This document shows, piece by piece, positions 46,927 through 55,082 of a stretch of DNA of 64,000 bases. The notes under the pieces were generated by a model. It searched no databases, was not told the DNA's origin, and saw nothing but the letters and a program-made list of their open reading frames with translations. The translations under genes and the position numbers were made by a program. This DNA is from Saprospiraceae bacterium. Lineage in GTDB: Bacteria > Bacteroidota > Bacteroidia > Chitinophagales > Saprospiraceae. How positions within the stretch are numbered: the stretch's first letter is position 1; every line of letters starts with the position of its first letter. Where the stretch lies: assembly GCA_019638385.1 (NCBI GenBank), contig JAHBTW010000021.1:23697-87696 (forward strand), read 5' to 3'.

Positions 46927-48277
46927 TCGATATCAAGACCGGGTGACGGGCAAGGTCATCTTACTTGCAACCCTAAGCAACGAATCCCCGCTCCTTATCG
47001 GACGCGGCGGTGGCGATGCAGTGGACATCGAGGTGATGCGGCTGCCAGATGGCAAGCCCTACATCCCCGCTTCGTCCATTGCAGGCTGCCTAAGGCGCTT
47101 TACCAACGGAGAGGACGGCTATTTCTGGGGAAGGACCGGCCGAAAAGACAAAACGGGCAAAAGCGAGCCGGATCCCTTGCAGAGCCATATCCGCTTTGAA
47201 GACCTGATACCCGAAGCACCTTACAAGCCTGAAGATGTCGTCATGCGCGATGGGGTCAAGATTGACCACAAAAAGGGCACTGCCGAGGACGGGAAAAAAT
47301 ACGATTACCAAGTGGTAGAGCCGGAGCTGAGCTTTCCCTTCCGCGCCGAAATTACCCTGCGCGCCAGCATGAAAACTGAGTGGGGAACCTTCGTCGAAGG
47401 GATCAAAGCGGCCTTGGAAAGCCCGCATTTCCGGATAGGGGCCAATACCAATACGGGTTTTGGCAAGATGACATGCACAGGCTTTCAGGCATTTTACTTC
47501 GAGTTCCCTACCCATGCAGACGCATGGTTCGAGTACTTGGAAAATGGCACTATTTCCATCCCTGAAATGCCTTTGGAGGTAGCGGCACAGCAGCTTGGAA
47601 AAGGCTCTTTCTCCATCGAAGCGACTTTCCGCCTCAAATCCAGTCTCATGATCGGAGCCTACGGCATCAAAGGCGATGAACCGGATAAGAGCCAACTCAA
47701 GAGCCGGGGTCGGCATGTGCTGCCGGGCAAGTCCATCCGGGGAGCCATCCGGCATCGGGCGGTGAAGATTTGGAAAATCATGGGCAAAGACGAGGATACC
47801 CTGTTTGAGTTGTTCGGCCATGTCAGCGAAAATGAGAAAACCCAGATTCGCAGCCGTTTACGAATTGAGGAATTTCGTTTTCAGGAAGAAGAAGTAGAGC
47901 CGATGGTTCAAAACCGCATCCGCATAGACCGCTTCACGGGCGGCGTGATAGATTGCGAGCTGTTCAATTCAGAACCGGTTTGGACTAAGGGTACAGAACA
48001 AATCAAACTGAGTTTCACCATCCTGAAATGTGCAAGCGAAGACGAGAAAAAACTCCTGCTCATGCTACTCAAAGACCTTTGGTTGGAAGACCTGGCCATC
48101 GGCGGGGAGAAAAACATTGGTCGTGGCATCCTGACCGGGCAGAGCGCCGAGATCTGGAATAATGGCCAGAAAGTCGCTGCATTCAAACGCAAAGGCGAAG
48201 GTCCCGAACTAGAGTTCACGGAAGGGAGTGCCTCAGTCCTTAACGTAATTGTCAACCCTCAAACTGCCAACGCATGA
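46913..48277 (+). CDS. Tandem Cas7-Cas7 (Csm3-like) fusion, type III-D
   Basis: A 454-residue protein with two RAMP domains. Domain 1 (about 14-195) carries SSIAGCLRRF, the Csm3-like VMRDGVKIDHKKGTAEDG and the loop GANTNTGFGKMTC; D35 in GRGGGDAVD is the candidate target-RNA cleaving residue. Domain 2 (about 232-410) has PGKSIRGAIRHRAV, NRIRIDRFTGG and GGEKNIGRGIL; D255 or D258 could be the equivalent acid. Backbone subunits of this kind cut target RNA at 6-nt steps. Fused Cas7 proteins are typical of III-D and are the likely precursors of the single-protein III-E type. Confidence 0.85.
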   Translation: MANNNRYQDRVTGKVILLATLSNESPLLIGRGGGDAVDIEVMRLPDGKPYIPASSIAGCLRRFTNGEDGYFWGRTGRKDKTGKSEPDPLQSHIRFEDLIPEAPYKPEDVVMRDGVKIDHKKGTAEDGKKYDYQVVEPELSFPFRAEITLRASMKTEWGTFVEGIKAALESPHFRIGANTNTGFGKMTCTGFQAFYFEFPTHADAWFEYLENGTISIPEMPLEVAAQQLGKGSFSIEATFRLKSSLMIGAYGIKGDEPDKSQLKSRGRHVLPGKSIRGAIRHRAVKIWKIMGKDEDTLFELFGHVSENEKTQIRSRLRIEEFRFQEEEVEPMVQNRIRIDRFTGGVIDCELFNSEPVWTKGTEQIKLSFTILKCASEDEKKLLLMLLKDLWLEDLAIGGEKNIGRGILTGQSAEIWNNGQKVAAFKRKGEGPELEFTEGSASVLNVIVNPQTANA

Positions 48278-48774
48278 GCCAGCTTCTCACACCTGTGTAT
48301 GATATTCAACAAATCGCTTCCACTTCCACACCTGTGGCTTGGGAAAGCATAGAAGCCATTGCCCAGAGAATCGGGGAGGGCTACATCATCCTTTGGCAGC
48401 ACCATGCGATTTCTACCGGGCTTATCGAAGGCGGCAAAATCCACTGGCGCAGTGAAGCGAAGCCCGTTATGGATGATGCCCACCTGCTCAAGATTCGGGC
48501 ATTCAATGAAGTCCGGGAATACTACTTTTGGCGGAGCAGCGACGGGATGCGTGGCCGCCTACGCAGCGATGAGGACGGCGAAGTCCAAGACTTTTTAGAT
48601 GCCAAAATGATGCTCCGCAGCGTGGTGGGCAAGCCACTACAAAAGGTAAGACATGATTTGGTGTCCAACCAATTGACACTCATTACCCGCAACTACATCG
48701 GCTACGATCGTGATACCTATCAAGCAGGTTATGTAGATAGCCGTTTTGTGGCATTCCAAGCTTTTGAAAAATAA
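48274..48774 (+). CDS. csx19: Type III-D accessory protein Csx19 (TIGR03984 family)
   Basis: A 166-residue protein I assign to the Csx19/TIGR03984 family of type III-D loci from its length, position and motifs (EVREYYFWRSSDGMRGRLR and the C-terminal YQAGYVDSRFVAF). The function of the family is poorly known; it may be part of the effector complex. It overlaps the preceding gene by 4 bp (ATGA) and lies 11 bp before the next RAMP gene. Confidence 0.78.
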   Translation: MSQLLTPVYDIQQIASTSTPVAWESIEAIAQRIGEGYIILWQHHAISTGLIEGGKIHWRSEAKPVMDDAHLLKIRAFNEVREYYFWRSSDGMRGRLRSDEDGEVQDFLDAKMMLRSVVGKPLQKVRHDLVSNQLTLITRNYIGYDRDTYQAGYVDSRFVAFQAFEK

Positions 48775-48785
48775 CAAGCAACCCT

Positions 48786-50753
48786 ATGAAAACCGCAAAA
48801 CTAGTTAAGCACGGAAAAGGCTGGCAACTGACAGGCGAAAAGACTCTATCTGTAATTGGCGACTTTGGCCTTACCGATGACATGAACGGCCAGCAAGTTG
48901 AATTTGACAACTCGGGTGGGCCGGTTAAGCTCATCCGCTTCAATGGAAAAGATTACACCAAACAACACAACCAACCAAACAATATGGCAAAGCAGTGGGA
49001 CAACAGGAATCATGGCAGGCCTGGCGGAGGCCGGGGCAGTTATCAGCAACAAGGCAACCGTGGCAATAACTATGGTGGTAGCTGGCAAAAGAATGACCCT
49101 GCGCGGGCACCGTACAACTTTGTGCCGCTGAATGAGAAGGTGGTATCTGCTGAGGCAGGGGTGGATTTTGACGCCTTTGCGGAGGGGAGGTTGTCGGGGT
49201 ATATTGATTTCGAGGTCAAGGCTTTGTCGCCACTTTTTATTAAGGGGCATGATGGGGAGTTTTTTCGTGCCTATCAAAAGCCTTATATACCAGGTAGTTC
49301 ATTGAGGGGGCTGATAAGGGGTATTGTAGAAATTACTTCCTACTCTGCGCTGACCTTCTTCGACGATAAGGTTCTTTATCGTCGCTCTAATCTTACTGAT
49401 GATGGCAATCGAGTGTATGCGGGATGGTTAAGATATCAGAATGGGCAATACCTGATTTTTCCAGGTAATGCACAACAGGAAGTAAGGTCGAATATTCGCA
49501 ATGCATACGAATATATATTTTCTCAGAGGGATTGCACCTTCTCTACCGGGAAGTTTGGAAATCGGCTGACCGTTTGGAAAGTTACGCTCTCGGTAGGTGA
49601 AGGCAAGCCGGTACCAAACCCTGTGATTGAAAGCTATCAAGCTGACAATACTAGGAGTGAGCAAACGATTGATTTAGTTAAAGCTGTGCGCAAGGGCTTG
49701 ATTGTTAATGCACTAGGCGAGAAAATCAACCGCAATACTACTGAAATACCCAAAGAATTGGGAATTCCGGTCTTCTATCGCCTTTCTGAAAACGATGAAG
49801 TATGCTCCATTGGCCATGCCAAGTATCACCGAATGCCATATTCCAAATCTATTTCTGATCATATCATCCAGAGTAAACCCGTCAACGGAATTGATTTTGC
49901 AACATCCATATTCGGAACAACGGAGAAGGCTGGGAAGATTTACTTCGAAGATGCATCTCTGTTTTCAGATATGAAACTGGAATTGACACAAGCAAAACAC
50001 CCTAAGATTCTTTCCGCACCCAAGCCTACGACTTACCAGCACTATCTTGACCAACCCAAGGGGGCATCGCAATCCGCTCAGAACAAATGGTCGGATGACG
50101 AAGCTCCAATCAGGGGATTCAAAAACTACTGGCATTGCAAGACGAGTAGCGATTCACGAGAACAAAATACATGGATTGAGACAAAAAACGAGATTACGAA
50201 AAGCCACCATGAACCAATCAATCCAATGTCGCCTGGAAGTACTTTTGTGGGGAAAATTAGATTTGAGAATCTTACAGCACAAGAGCTTGGGGCGCTTTTG
50301 TTTTCATTGGACCTGCCTAAGGGATGTGGTCATAAGTTAGGCTTGGGCAAACCACTTGGCTTAGGGTCAATCCAAATCACCCCTAAACTCACGTTGATAA
50401 ATCGGCTGGCTCGTTATGCCCAAGTCTTTGATGAGCAAGAGAATTGGTGTACTTCTGAAGAAATCAATGCAGACATGGCTGTATTCAAGAATGCTTTTGC
50501 CAAGCACATTGCTGAGAAGACACAGCAGCAGATAAGCGACGCTGATTCCTACTGGGCGAAAGATACTCGAATACAAGAACTCAAGCATTTGCTCACGCTG
50601 GAGCAAACAACGGGGAAGGTCTCATGGGAAAACCGTACCCGATATATGCTTATCGAGCACCCAACCTATGACCCCAAAAATGAGTACAAACAGCGTCCCG
50701 TCCTCCCCAAACCCTCCGAAGTCATCAACCCCAACACTTACACTAAAGACTAA
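48786..50753 (+). CDS. TIGR03986-family CRISPR RAMP protein (type III-D Cas7-like)
   Basis: A 655-residue protein. A short N-terminal domain (1-58) is joined by an Asn/Gly/Gln-rich linker (about 60-103, e.g. GRGSYQQQGNRGNNYGG) to the RAMP part, which begins with the family mark APYNFVPLNEKVV. RAMP features are PYIPGSSLRGLIRG and the C-terminal glycine-rich GLGKPLGLGSIQI. It probably builds one position of the III-D backbone. The AT content is higher than in genes outside the operon. It ends 6 bp before the CARF nuclease gene. Confidence 0.82.
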   Translation: MKTAKLVKHGKGWQLTGEKTLSVIGDFGLTDDMNGQQVEFDNSGGPVKLIRFNGKDYTKQHNQPNNMAKQWDNRNHGRPGGGRGSYQQQGNRGNNYGGSWQKNDPARAPYNFVPLNEKVVSAEAGVDFDAFAEGRLSGYIDFEVKALSPLFIKGHDGEFFRAYQKPYIPGSSLRGLIRGIVEITSYSALTFFDDKVLYRRSNLTDDGNRVYAGWLRYQNGQYLIFPGNAQQEVRSNIRNAYEYIFSQRDCTFSTGKFGNRLTVWKVTLSVGEGKPVPNPVIESYQADNTRSEQTIDLVKAVRKGLIVNALGEKINRNTTEIPKELGIPVFYRLSENDEVCSIGHAKYHRMPYSKSISDHIIQSKPVNGIDFATSIFGTTEKAGKIYFEDASLFSDMKLELTQAKHPKILSAPKPTTYQHYLDQPKGASQSAQNKWSDDEAPIRGFKNYWHCKTSSDSREQNTWIETKNEITKSHHEPINPMSPGSTFVGKIRFENLTAQELGALLFSLDLPKGCGHKLGLGKPLGLGSIQITPKLTLINRLARYAQVFDEQENWCTSEEINADMAVFKNAFAKHIAEKTQQQISDADSYWAKDTRIQELKHLLTLEQTTGKVSWENRTRYMLIEHPTYDPKNEYKQRPVLPKPSEVINPNTYTKD

Positions 50754-50759
50754 ACTAAC

Positions 50760-51938
50760 ATGACCCTCCTCCAACTCCTCAGCAATCAGACGCTCCAAAA
50801 CCTGCTGCCCATCATCGCGCTCCAACCGGAGCGGGTGCTGTCGGTGGCGAGCAGGGGCGGTTTTTTGAATACATCCGATATGATAAAAAGGGCTTACGAC
50901 AAGCTCAGGGAGAAACACGGCGATTTGCGTGAGGTCGAATTCTTGCCATACAAGGAAACGGCATCCCAGACGCCTGATGTCCAAGAGGCGCAGGAGGTGG
51001 CGCTCAAGTATGCAAATCAATACCCGGATTTGTGCGTCAACTTTACCGGGGCGACCAAAATGATGTCGATCGGGGCTTATCTCGTGGCCAAAGACAAGGG
51101 GCTGCCCACCTACTACTGCGATACCCAGTCCGGCTGGATCGTGGCTGGCGGTACGGGGACAGAGCAAGAACAAATCGATATCGGGTCGATTTTCGATAAA
51201 CTCGATGTAGAGGTCATCCTGGAGGCTTATGGCAAATCCTTGGGCAAACACTGGCGTTCTCAGCCTCGGACTGATGCGGAAATTGCGTTTGGCAAGACGG
51301 CATTTTCGCTGGTGCAGGGTCAGCAGTACTACTTCCATCGATTTATCCATAGCGTGAGAAAATCCGCAGAGCCTGGAACGCCTTTGCCCGTGGCGCCGAA
51401 TGCTGCGGTTGAAGCATTTTTGCACCAAGCGCTTGCTTTAGGCTATCTTGAGCGCAACGCTAGTGGCGCATACATTTTGCCTTTCCGTGAAGTTTACAAA
51501 GATGCCAAAGCAAAGAATGACCACAAAGACCACATGCTGGCCCATTTGGATGGCTTCCCTTTCGAGTATTACGTCTATGATCTTGTGAGGCATTCTACGC
51601 GCTATGCAGCACCGTTGAGCAATGTCGAACCAGTCGGTGATCCTATTTCCTTTGGGGAGGTGGATATTATTTGTGTTGATAAAAAGGATAAAGGTTTAGC
51701 CTGCATTTCTTGCAAAGGGTCAAACCTTGGTGCCCAAAAGCTGGAACACTTGGAGTCTTTTGTTCAGAGGGCTAATACTCTGGGCGGATCTTTTAGCAAG
51801 AAAATTCTTTGTGTGGCGAGCGAGTATTTTGGCAAAAAAGGTGGCCCTGACTACAAGCAACTTTTAACAGAGAAGTGTAAGTCCTTGAAAATCGAACTGT
51901 TGATTGGTTCTGATATCCGAAAGCATTTTACCGGCTGA
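50760..51938 (+). CDS. Card1/Can2-like CARF nuclease (DUF1887) activated by cyclic oligoadenylate
   Basis: A 392-residue protein. The N-terminal CARF domain has the ligand-loop NFTGATKMM (94-102) typical of DUF1887. A winged-helix-like middle is followed by a PD-(D/E)xK nuclease domain with EVDIICVD (D302) and ACISCKGSN (K319). Known Card1/Can2 enzymes bind cA4 and degrade RNA and/or DNA. The usual E-x-K reads S-x-K here (S317), so catalysis may be altered or use E300. It is translationally close to the RAMP genes and depends on the Cas10 GGDD site for its activator. Confidence 0.87.
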   Translation: MTLLQLLSNQTLQNLLPIIALQPERVLSVASRGGFLNTSDMIKRAYDKLREKHGDLREVEFLPYKETASQTPDVQEAQEVALKYANQYPDLCVNFTGATKMMSIGAYLVAKDKGLPTYYCDTQSGWIVAGGTGTEQEQIDIGSIFDKLDVEVILEAYGKSLGKHWRSQPRTDAEIAFGKTAFSLVQGQQYYFHRFIHSVRKSAEPGTPLPVAPNAAVEAFLHQALALGYLERNASGAYILPFREVYKDAKAKNDHKDHMLAHLDGFPFEYYVYDLVRHSTRYAAPLSNVEPVGDPISFGEVDIICVDKKDKGLACISCKGSNLGAQKLEHLESFVQRANTLGGSFSKKILCVASEYFGKKGGPDYKQLLTEKCKSLKIELLIGSDIRKHFTG

Positions 51939-51961
51939 GTTCTCAAATCATCGCAGAACGT

Positions 51962-52004
51962 AGTTTACTCGCCATACTCTTGGAGTATAAACTGCGTGTT
52001 TTTT
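51962..52004 (+). terminator. Terminator or attenuator hairpin between the two CARF genes
   Basis: AGTTT...ATACTC, TTG loop, GAGTAT...AAACT (51962-51993) is followed by a six-T run (51999-52004). A second small palindrome (GAACGC/GCGTTC, 52012-52026) follows. Together they fill most of the 121-bp gap and may lower or separate expression of the following HEPN gene. Confidence 0.45.
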
Positions 52005-52059
52005 CAATTTTGAACGCACTGCGTTCACATTTCAAAATTTTTAATTTAAAGCCGCTTTT

Positions 52060-53376
52060 ATGCCACGCAAAATCTTCCTTTCCTTCCTCGGCGCCATCCC
52101 TTACTTCCCAACCAAATACTATTTGGAAGCTGACCGTAGGGATTTAAGTAATGAAATATATTTCGTGCAGGAGCACCTCATCCGGCAACATCCAGGTATC
52201 ACGGAAGCTATCACTTTCACCACAGACGATGCACGAAAAAACAATTACGAAAACAGAATAGAGCGTCCGCGTGACCAAGCGCCTATTTATCATGAGGGAC
52301 AAGGACTGGAAGGAATACTGAAGCAATTGAAAGCAGAGGGGATTTTGAATAAATATAGGTCGGAACACATCCCTAATGGATATTCTGAAGCTGAAATTTG
52401 GGAGGTTTTCCAAGTGGTTTATGAACAACTGAATGAAGGAGATATGGTCGTTTTTGACGTGACTTTTGGGTTTCGTTCATTGCCTATGCTGGTAATAGTA
52501 CTTTTGAACTATGCCAGAACCCTTAAAAATATTCAGGTAGAGGCCATTTACTATGGAAATTACGAGGCCGGCAAGGATGAGAAAACACATAAGACCATGC
52601 CACATGTAGAAGCCCCCATACTGCGGTTAGACGCTTTCGTGCATCTGCAGGATTGGACGCATGCTGCGCAATCGTTTATGATTGGCAATGTCATACCCCT
52701 AAGTGAAATCACCAAAGAAAAGCACCCTGATTTTAGCCATGAAATCAATGCTTTTGCCAAAGCTATTTTAACTTGTCGGGGTTTGGGGCTTGCCGAGGAT
52801 GTGAAGATTGACGAACTAAAGACGAGTGTTCGCCAAATGAGTGAACAAAGTGATATTGACGTCGTACTCCAGCCACTACTGAATAAAGTGAGTGCCAAGA
52901 TTTCTCCTTTTGATTCTGGGCAGTTGTCTAACGGTTTTGCCGCCGTAGACTGGTGCATACAGCATAATATGACACAACAAGGCATTACATTTTTACAGGA
53001 GACACTCATTAGTTATATGGTTGAAAAATTTTTAGGCCAAGACTCACTAATCAATATTTATGAGAGAGAATTGGCGGGGTCTGCGTTGCAGCTTTTTCCT
53101 TCGAAGAATTGTATGTCTCTGGACCCAATAAAAAATAAATTTTTTGCTCAAAAAACCGATGATGAGAAACGTAATACTATACTGGTCTACGAGGAAATGC
53201 GTGAGTTTGTTAAGAACAAAACACCTCTTCGAGACCTGTATAAAGAACTTGTAGGAAAGGATGGATTTCGGAATGATATCAACCATTGCGGCTATAGACG
53301 GCCTTATTTGCGGCCAGAAGAACTAAACGAAGCCCTGAGAAACCTTTTTGAGAAAATCAAATCTCTCAACCTCTAA
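52060..53376 (+). CDS. csx2: Csx2-type CARF-HEPN ribonuclease
   Basis: A 438-residue protein of the DxTHG/Csx2 (TIGR02221-like) group. The CARF domain contains DVTFGFRSLP (133-142), the DxTHG motif with F in place of H. The C-terminal HEPN domain has the catalytic R-x4-H as RNDINH (R404, H409). Family members are RNases switched on by cyclic oligoadenylate. It is the second such effector in the operon and is separated from Card1 by a gap with hairpins, so it may be independently expressed. The gene is AT-rich compared with the chromosome genes. Confidence 0.88.
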   Translation: MPRKIFLSFLGAIPYFPTKYYLEADRRDLSNEIYFVQEHLIRQHPGITEAITFTTDDARKNNYENRIERPRDQAPIYHEGQGLEGILKQLKAEGILNKYRSEHIPNGYSEAEIWEVFQVVYEQLNEGDMVVFDVTFGFRSLPMLVIVLLNYARTLKNIQVEAIYYGNYEAGKDEKTHKTMPHVEAPILRLDAFVHLQDWTHAAQSFMIGNVIPLSEITKEKHPDFSHEINAFAKAILTCRGLGLAEDVKIDELKTSVRQMSEQSDIDVVLQPLLNKVSAKISPFDSGQLSNGFAAVDWCIQHNMTQQGITFLQETLISYMVEKFLGQDSLINIYERELAGSALQLFPSKNCMSLDPIKNKFFAQKTDDEKRNTILVYEEMREFVKNKTPLRDLYKELVGKDGFRNDINHCGYRRPYLRPEELNEALRNLFEKIKSLNL

Positions 53377-53379
53377 CCC

Positions 53380-53730
53380 ATGCTCCTCAACCTCTCCAAC
53401 CACCCCTCCCCTACCTGGCCCGAAGCCCAGATGCAGACCGCCGTTGAGCGCTACGGCAGCGTGCAGGACATGCCATTCCCCAACATCCCGCCGGATGCTA
53501 CTGCCGACGAGGTGCGGATGCTGGCTGAGCAGTACGAAGCCAAAATCCGCCAACTCGACCCCGCCGCCGTACACCTCATGGGCGAAATGACCTTCACCTT
53601 TGCGTTGGTCAACCGTTTGCAGGCCATCGGTATCCCCTGCATCGCCTCCACCACCGAGCGCATCGCCGAGGAGCGCGGGGGACAAAAAATTGTGACGTTT
53701 CGGTTTGTGCGGTTTCGGAATTATTTATAA
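53380..53730 (+). CDS. Small type III-associated protein of unknown function (candidate cyclic oligoadenylate regulator)
   Basis: A 116-residue soluble protein starting 3 bp after csx2. It opens with a hydrophobic strand (MLLNLSNHPSPTWPEAQM), as in small CARF-like proteins, and has VHLMGEMTFTFALVNRLQAIG and a closing VTFRFVRFRNYL. I believe related small proteins occur in type III loci. The strand-helix layout, a conserved-looking N7-H8, and its position after two CARF effectors make a ring nuclease or a small cyclic-oligoadenylate-binding protein possible. No family name is assigned, and a catalytic site cannot be shown. Confidence 0.6.
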   Translation: MLLNLSNHPSPTWPEAQMQTAVERYGSVQDMPFPNIPPDATADEVRMLAEQYEAKIRQLDPAAVHLMGEMTFTFALVNRLQAIGIPCIASTTERIAEERGGQKIVTFRFVRFRNYL

Positions 53731-54272
53731 GCCACGAGTTGCTGGTTTTCGGGTTATGATGCAGAAAAATGTACAATGTTCGATGTACAACCTGCCCTTC
53801 AGTAGTTACGCCTGCCTGCCGGCAATACAGGGTTTTACACATTTCTCAAATATCAAAAGCAACGCGGGACTGCGGGACCGGCATTACGGGTTTTAGCGGA
53901 GCCGGGTCGAAAAAATCGTTAAAAAGCCGACACTGTATGAGCAAAACCAATACCGGACGCGAAGTACCCAATTCAACAACCTACAATGCCAAGGGTGGAA
54001 TACAAATACCGGGAGCGAGTTTGTCGGGTTTAGGTTTTTTCGATTCGGCGGAGCGTTAAAAAACCTGTAAAGCCGTGATTTTTGGTCCTTTTCATCCAGG
54101 AAAAGGACATGAAAAAATAGTATTAAAACTTGATTGTCAATTAAATAGAACGAAGGTGAGTGGTGTGGGATGCGCCTCCGGGAACTTTCCCCCTTGCTCA
54201 TAAGTTCATGCGGTGTTCTTTTTGGAAAAGAACTGAACCACCTTATTAACTGACAAATTAAATCCCAAACAC
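53731..54272. other. Non-coding divider between the interference and adaptation modules
   Basis: No convincing gene is seen. It contains a scrap similar to the GTACATTG-type intergenic repeats (near 53769-53790), an imperfect 15-bp inverted repeat (53901-53915 with 54035-54049, 13 of 15 matching) enclosing about 120 bp, two nearby copies of CGTTAAAAA, and a perfect 8-bp hairpin (54085-54092 with 54101-54108). This could be the relic of a small mobile or repeat element. Confidence 0.5.
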
Positions 54273-54899
54273 ATGAACATCACCCCATCCTCACAGGCAT
54301 TGGTTCCCGCTTCCGCCTCCGACATAGAGCGGATGTTGGAGCTGCAATTTCAGGGCGAATCGCTTAGCGCTGCCGATGCGCGCGCGCTCAGCGTTGTGCA
54401 ACAAGCCTTGGCACGGCAACAGGAAGAAGAGCGCAAGCTCGCCGTTTTACTGAGCCTTTATGTGCCAAATTTAGGCGTTACGGCCCAATACCGCAGCGAT
54501 CTGAACCTCTTCACCGGCGAGGCATACACCAGTCTGGCAGGCAACACCTATTTATCCGCTTTACGCCTTGCACCCGGTATTGCCATAAAGAGTGACATCG
54601 GTTTCGGTTGGGCAAGAATGTTTCTCAACGGCATTTCCTTGTACAGTACCGACGGCAGGCGCAAACTATTGGCCCGGCGTAACTTCCATTGCTTTTTCTA
54701 CTCGGAGGAAGCAGAACGCGAGGAGTGCCTTCATCTTGTTGTCAAGGTCATTCTCGATATGCTGTCTGAAGAAGAGAAGCGTCACAGTCGTGACGAAGTA
54801 ATGCGTTTGGCAGCATCAATCGTGGACTCGGCTTTTAATCGCCATCAGCTCGAAACGCTGGCAAAAAACCTTCCGCGTCAGCTCATTTCAGAGAAATAA
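54273..54899 (+). CDS. Unknown protein between CRISPR modules
   Basis: A 208-residue soluble protein with no signal peptide. The first 75 residues are a charged helix (QQALARQQEEERKLAVLLSL), and the middle has a GFGWARMFLNGISLYSTDGR stretch that could be beta-rich. The C-terminal part is helical with many glutamates. No family was recognised. It is encoded in the same direction as the cas genes, but 183 bp separate it from the helicase gene. Its link to CRISPR is by position only. Confidence 0.5.
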   Translation: MNITPSSQALVPASASDIERMLELQFQGESLSAADARALSVVQQALARQQEEERKLAVLLSLYVPNLGVTAQYRSDLNLFTGEAYTSLAGNTYLSALRLAPGIAIKSDIGFGWARMFLNGISLYSTDGRRKLLARRNFHCFFYSEEAEREECLHLVVKVILDMLSEEEKRHSRDEVMRLAASIVDSAFNRHQLETLAKNLPRQLISEK

Positions 54900-54905
54900 A
54901 AATTA

Positions 54906-54921
54906 TTCCCCACTTCGGGAA
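54906..54921 (+). terminator. Weak terminator-like hairpin after the unknown gene
   Basis: TTCCC (54906-54910) pairs with GGGAA (54917-54921), followed by CTTTTG. The rest of the gap to 55082 is very AT-rich and probably carries the promoter of the adaptation operon. Confidence 0.3.
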
Positions 54922-55082
54922 CTTTTGAATAACGCAATCCCTTTTTAGAGCAGATTTAAAAAATAAAAAAACTAAACTAAGTTTCTCTAACGTGTAGATC
55001 GTAGTAAAATAAAGGCCGTACAGGATAACTGCCACTAATTATCTATTTATTTTCTATTCATCCTGTCAAAACCTTTATTGCT

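Noticed and set aside
53769..54059. Frame of 96 codons in the divider region
   Set aside because: It has no recognisable domain, overlaps repeat sequence, and its composition does not look coding.
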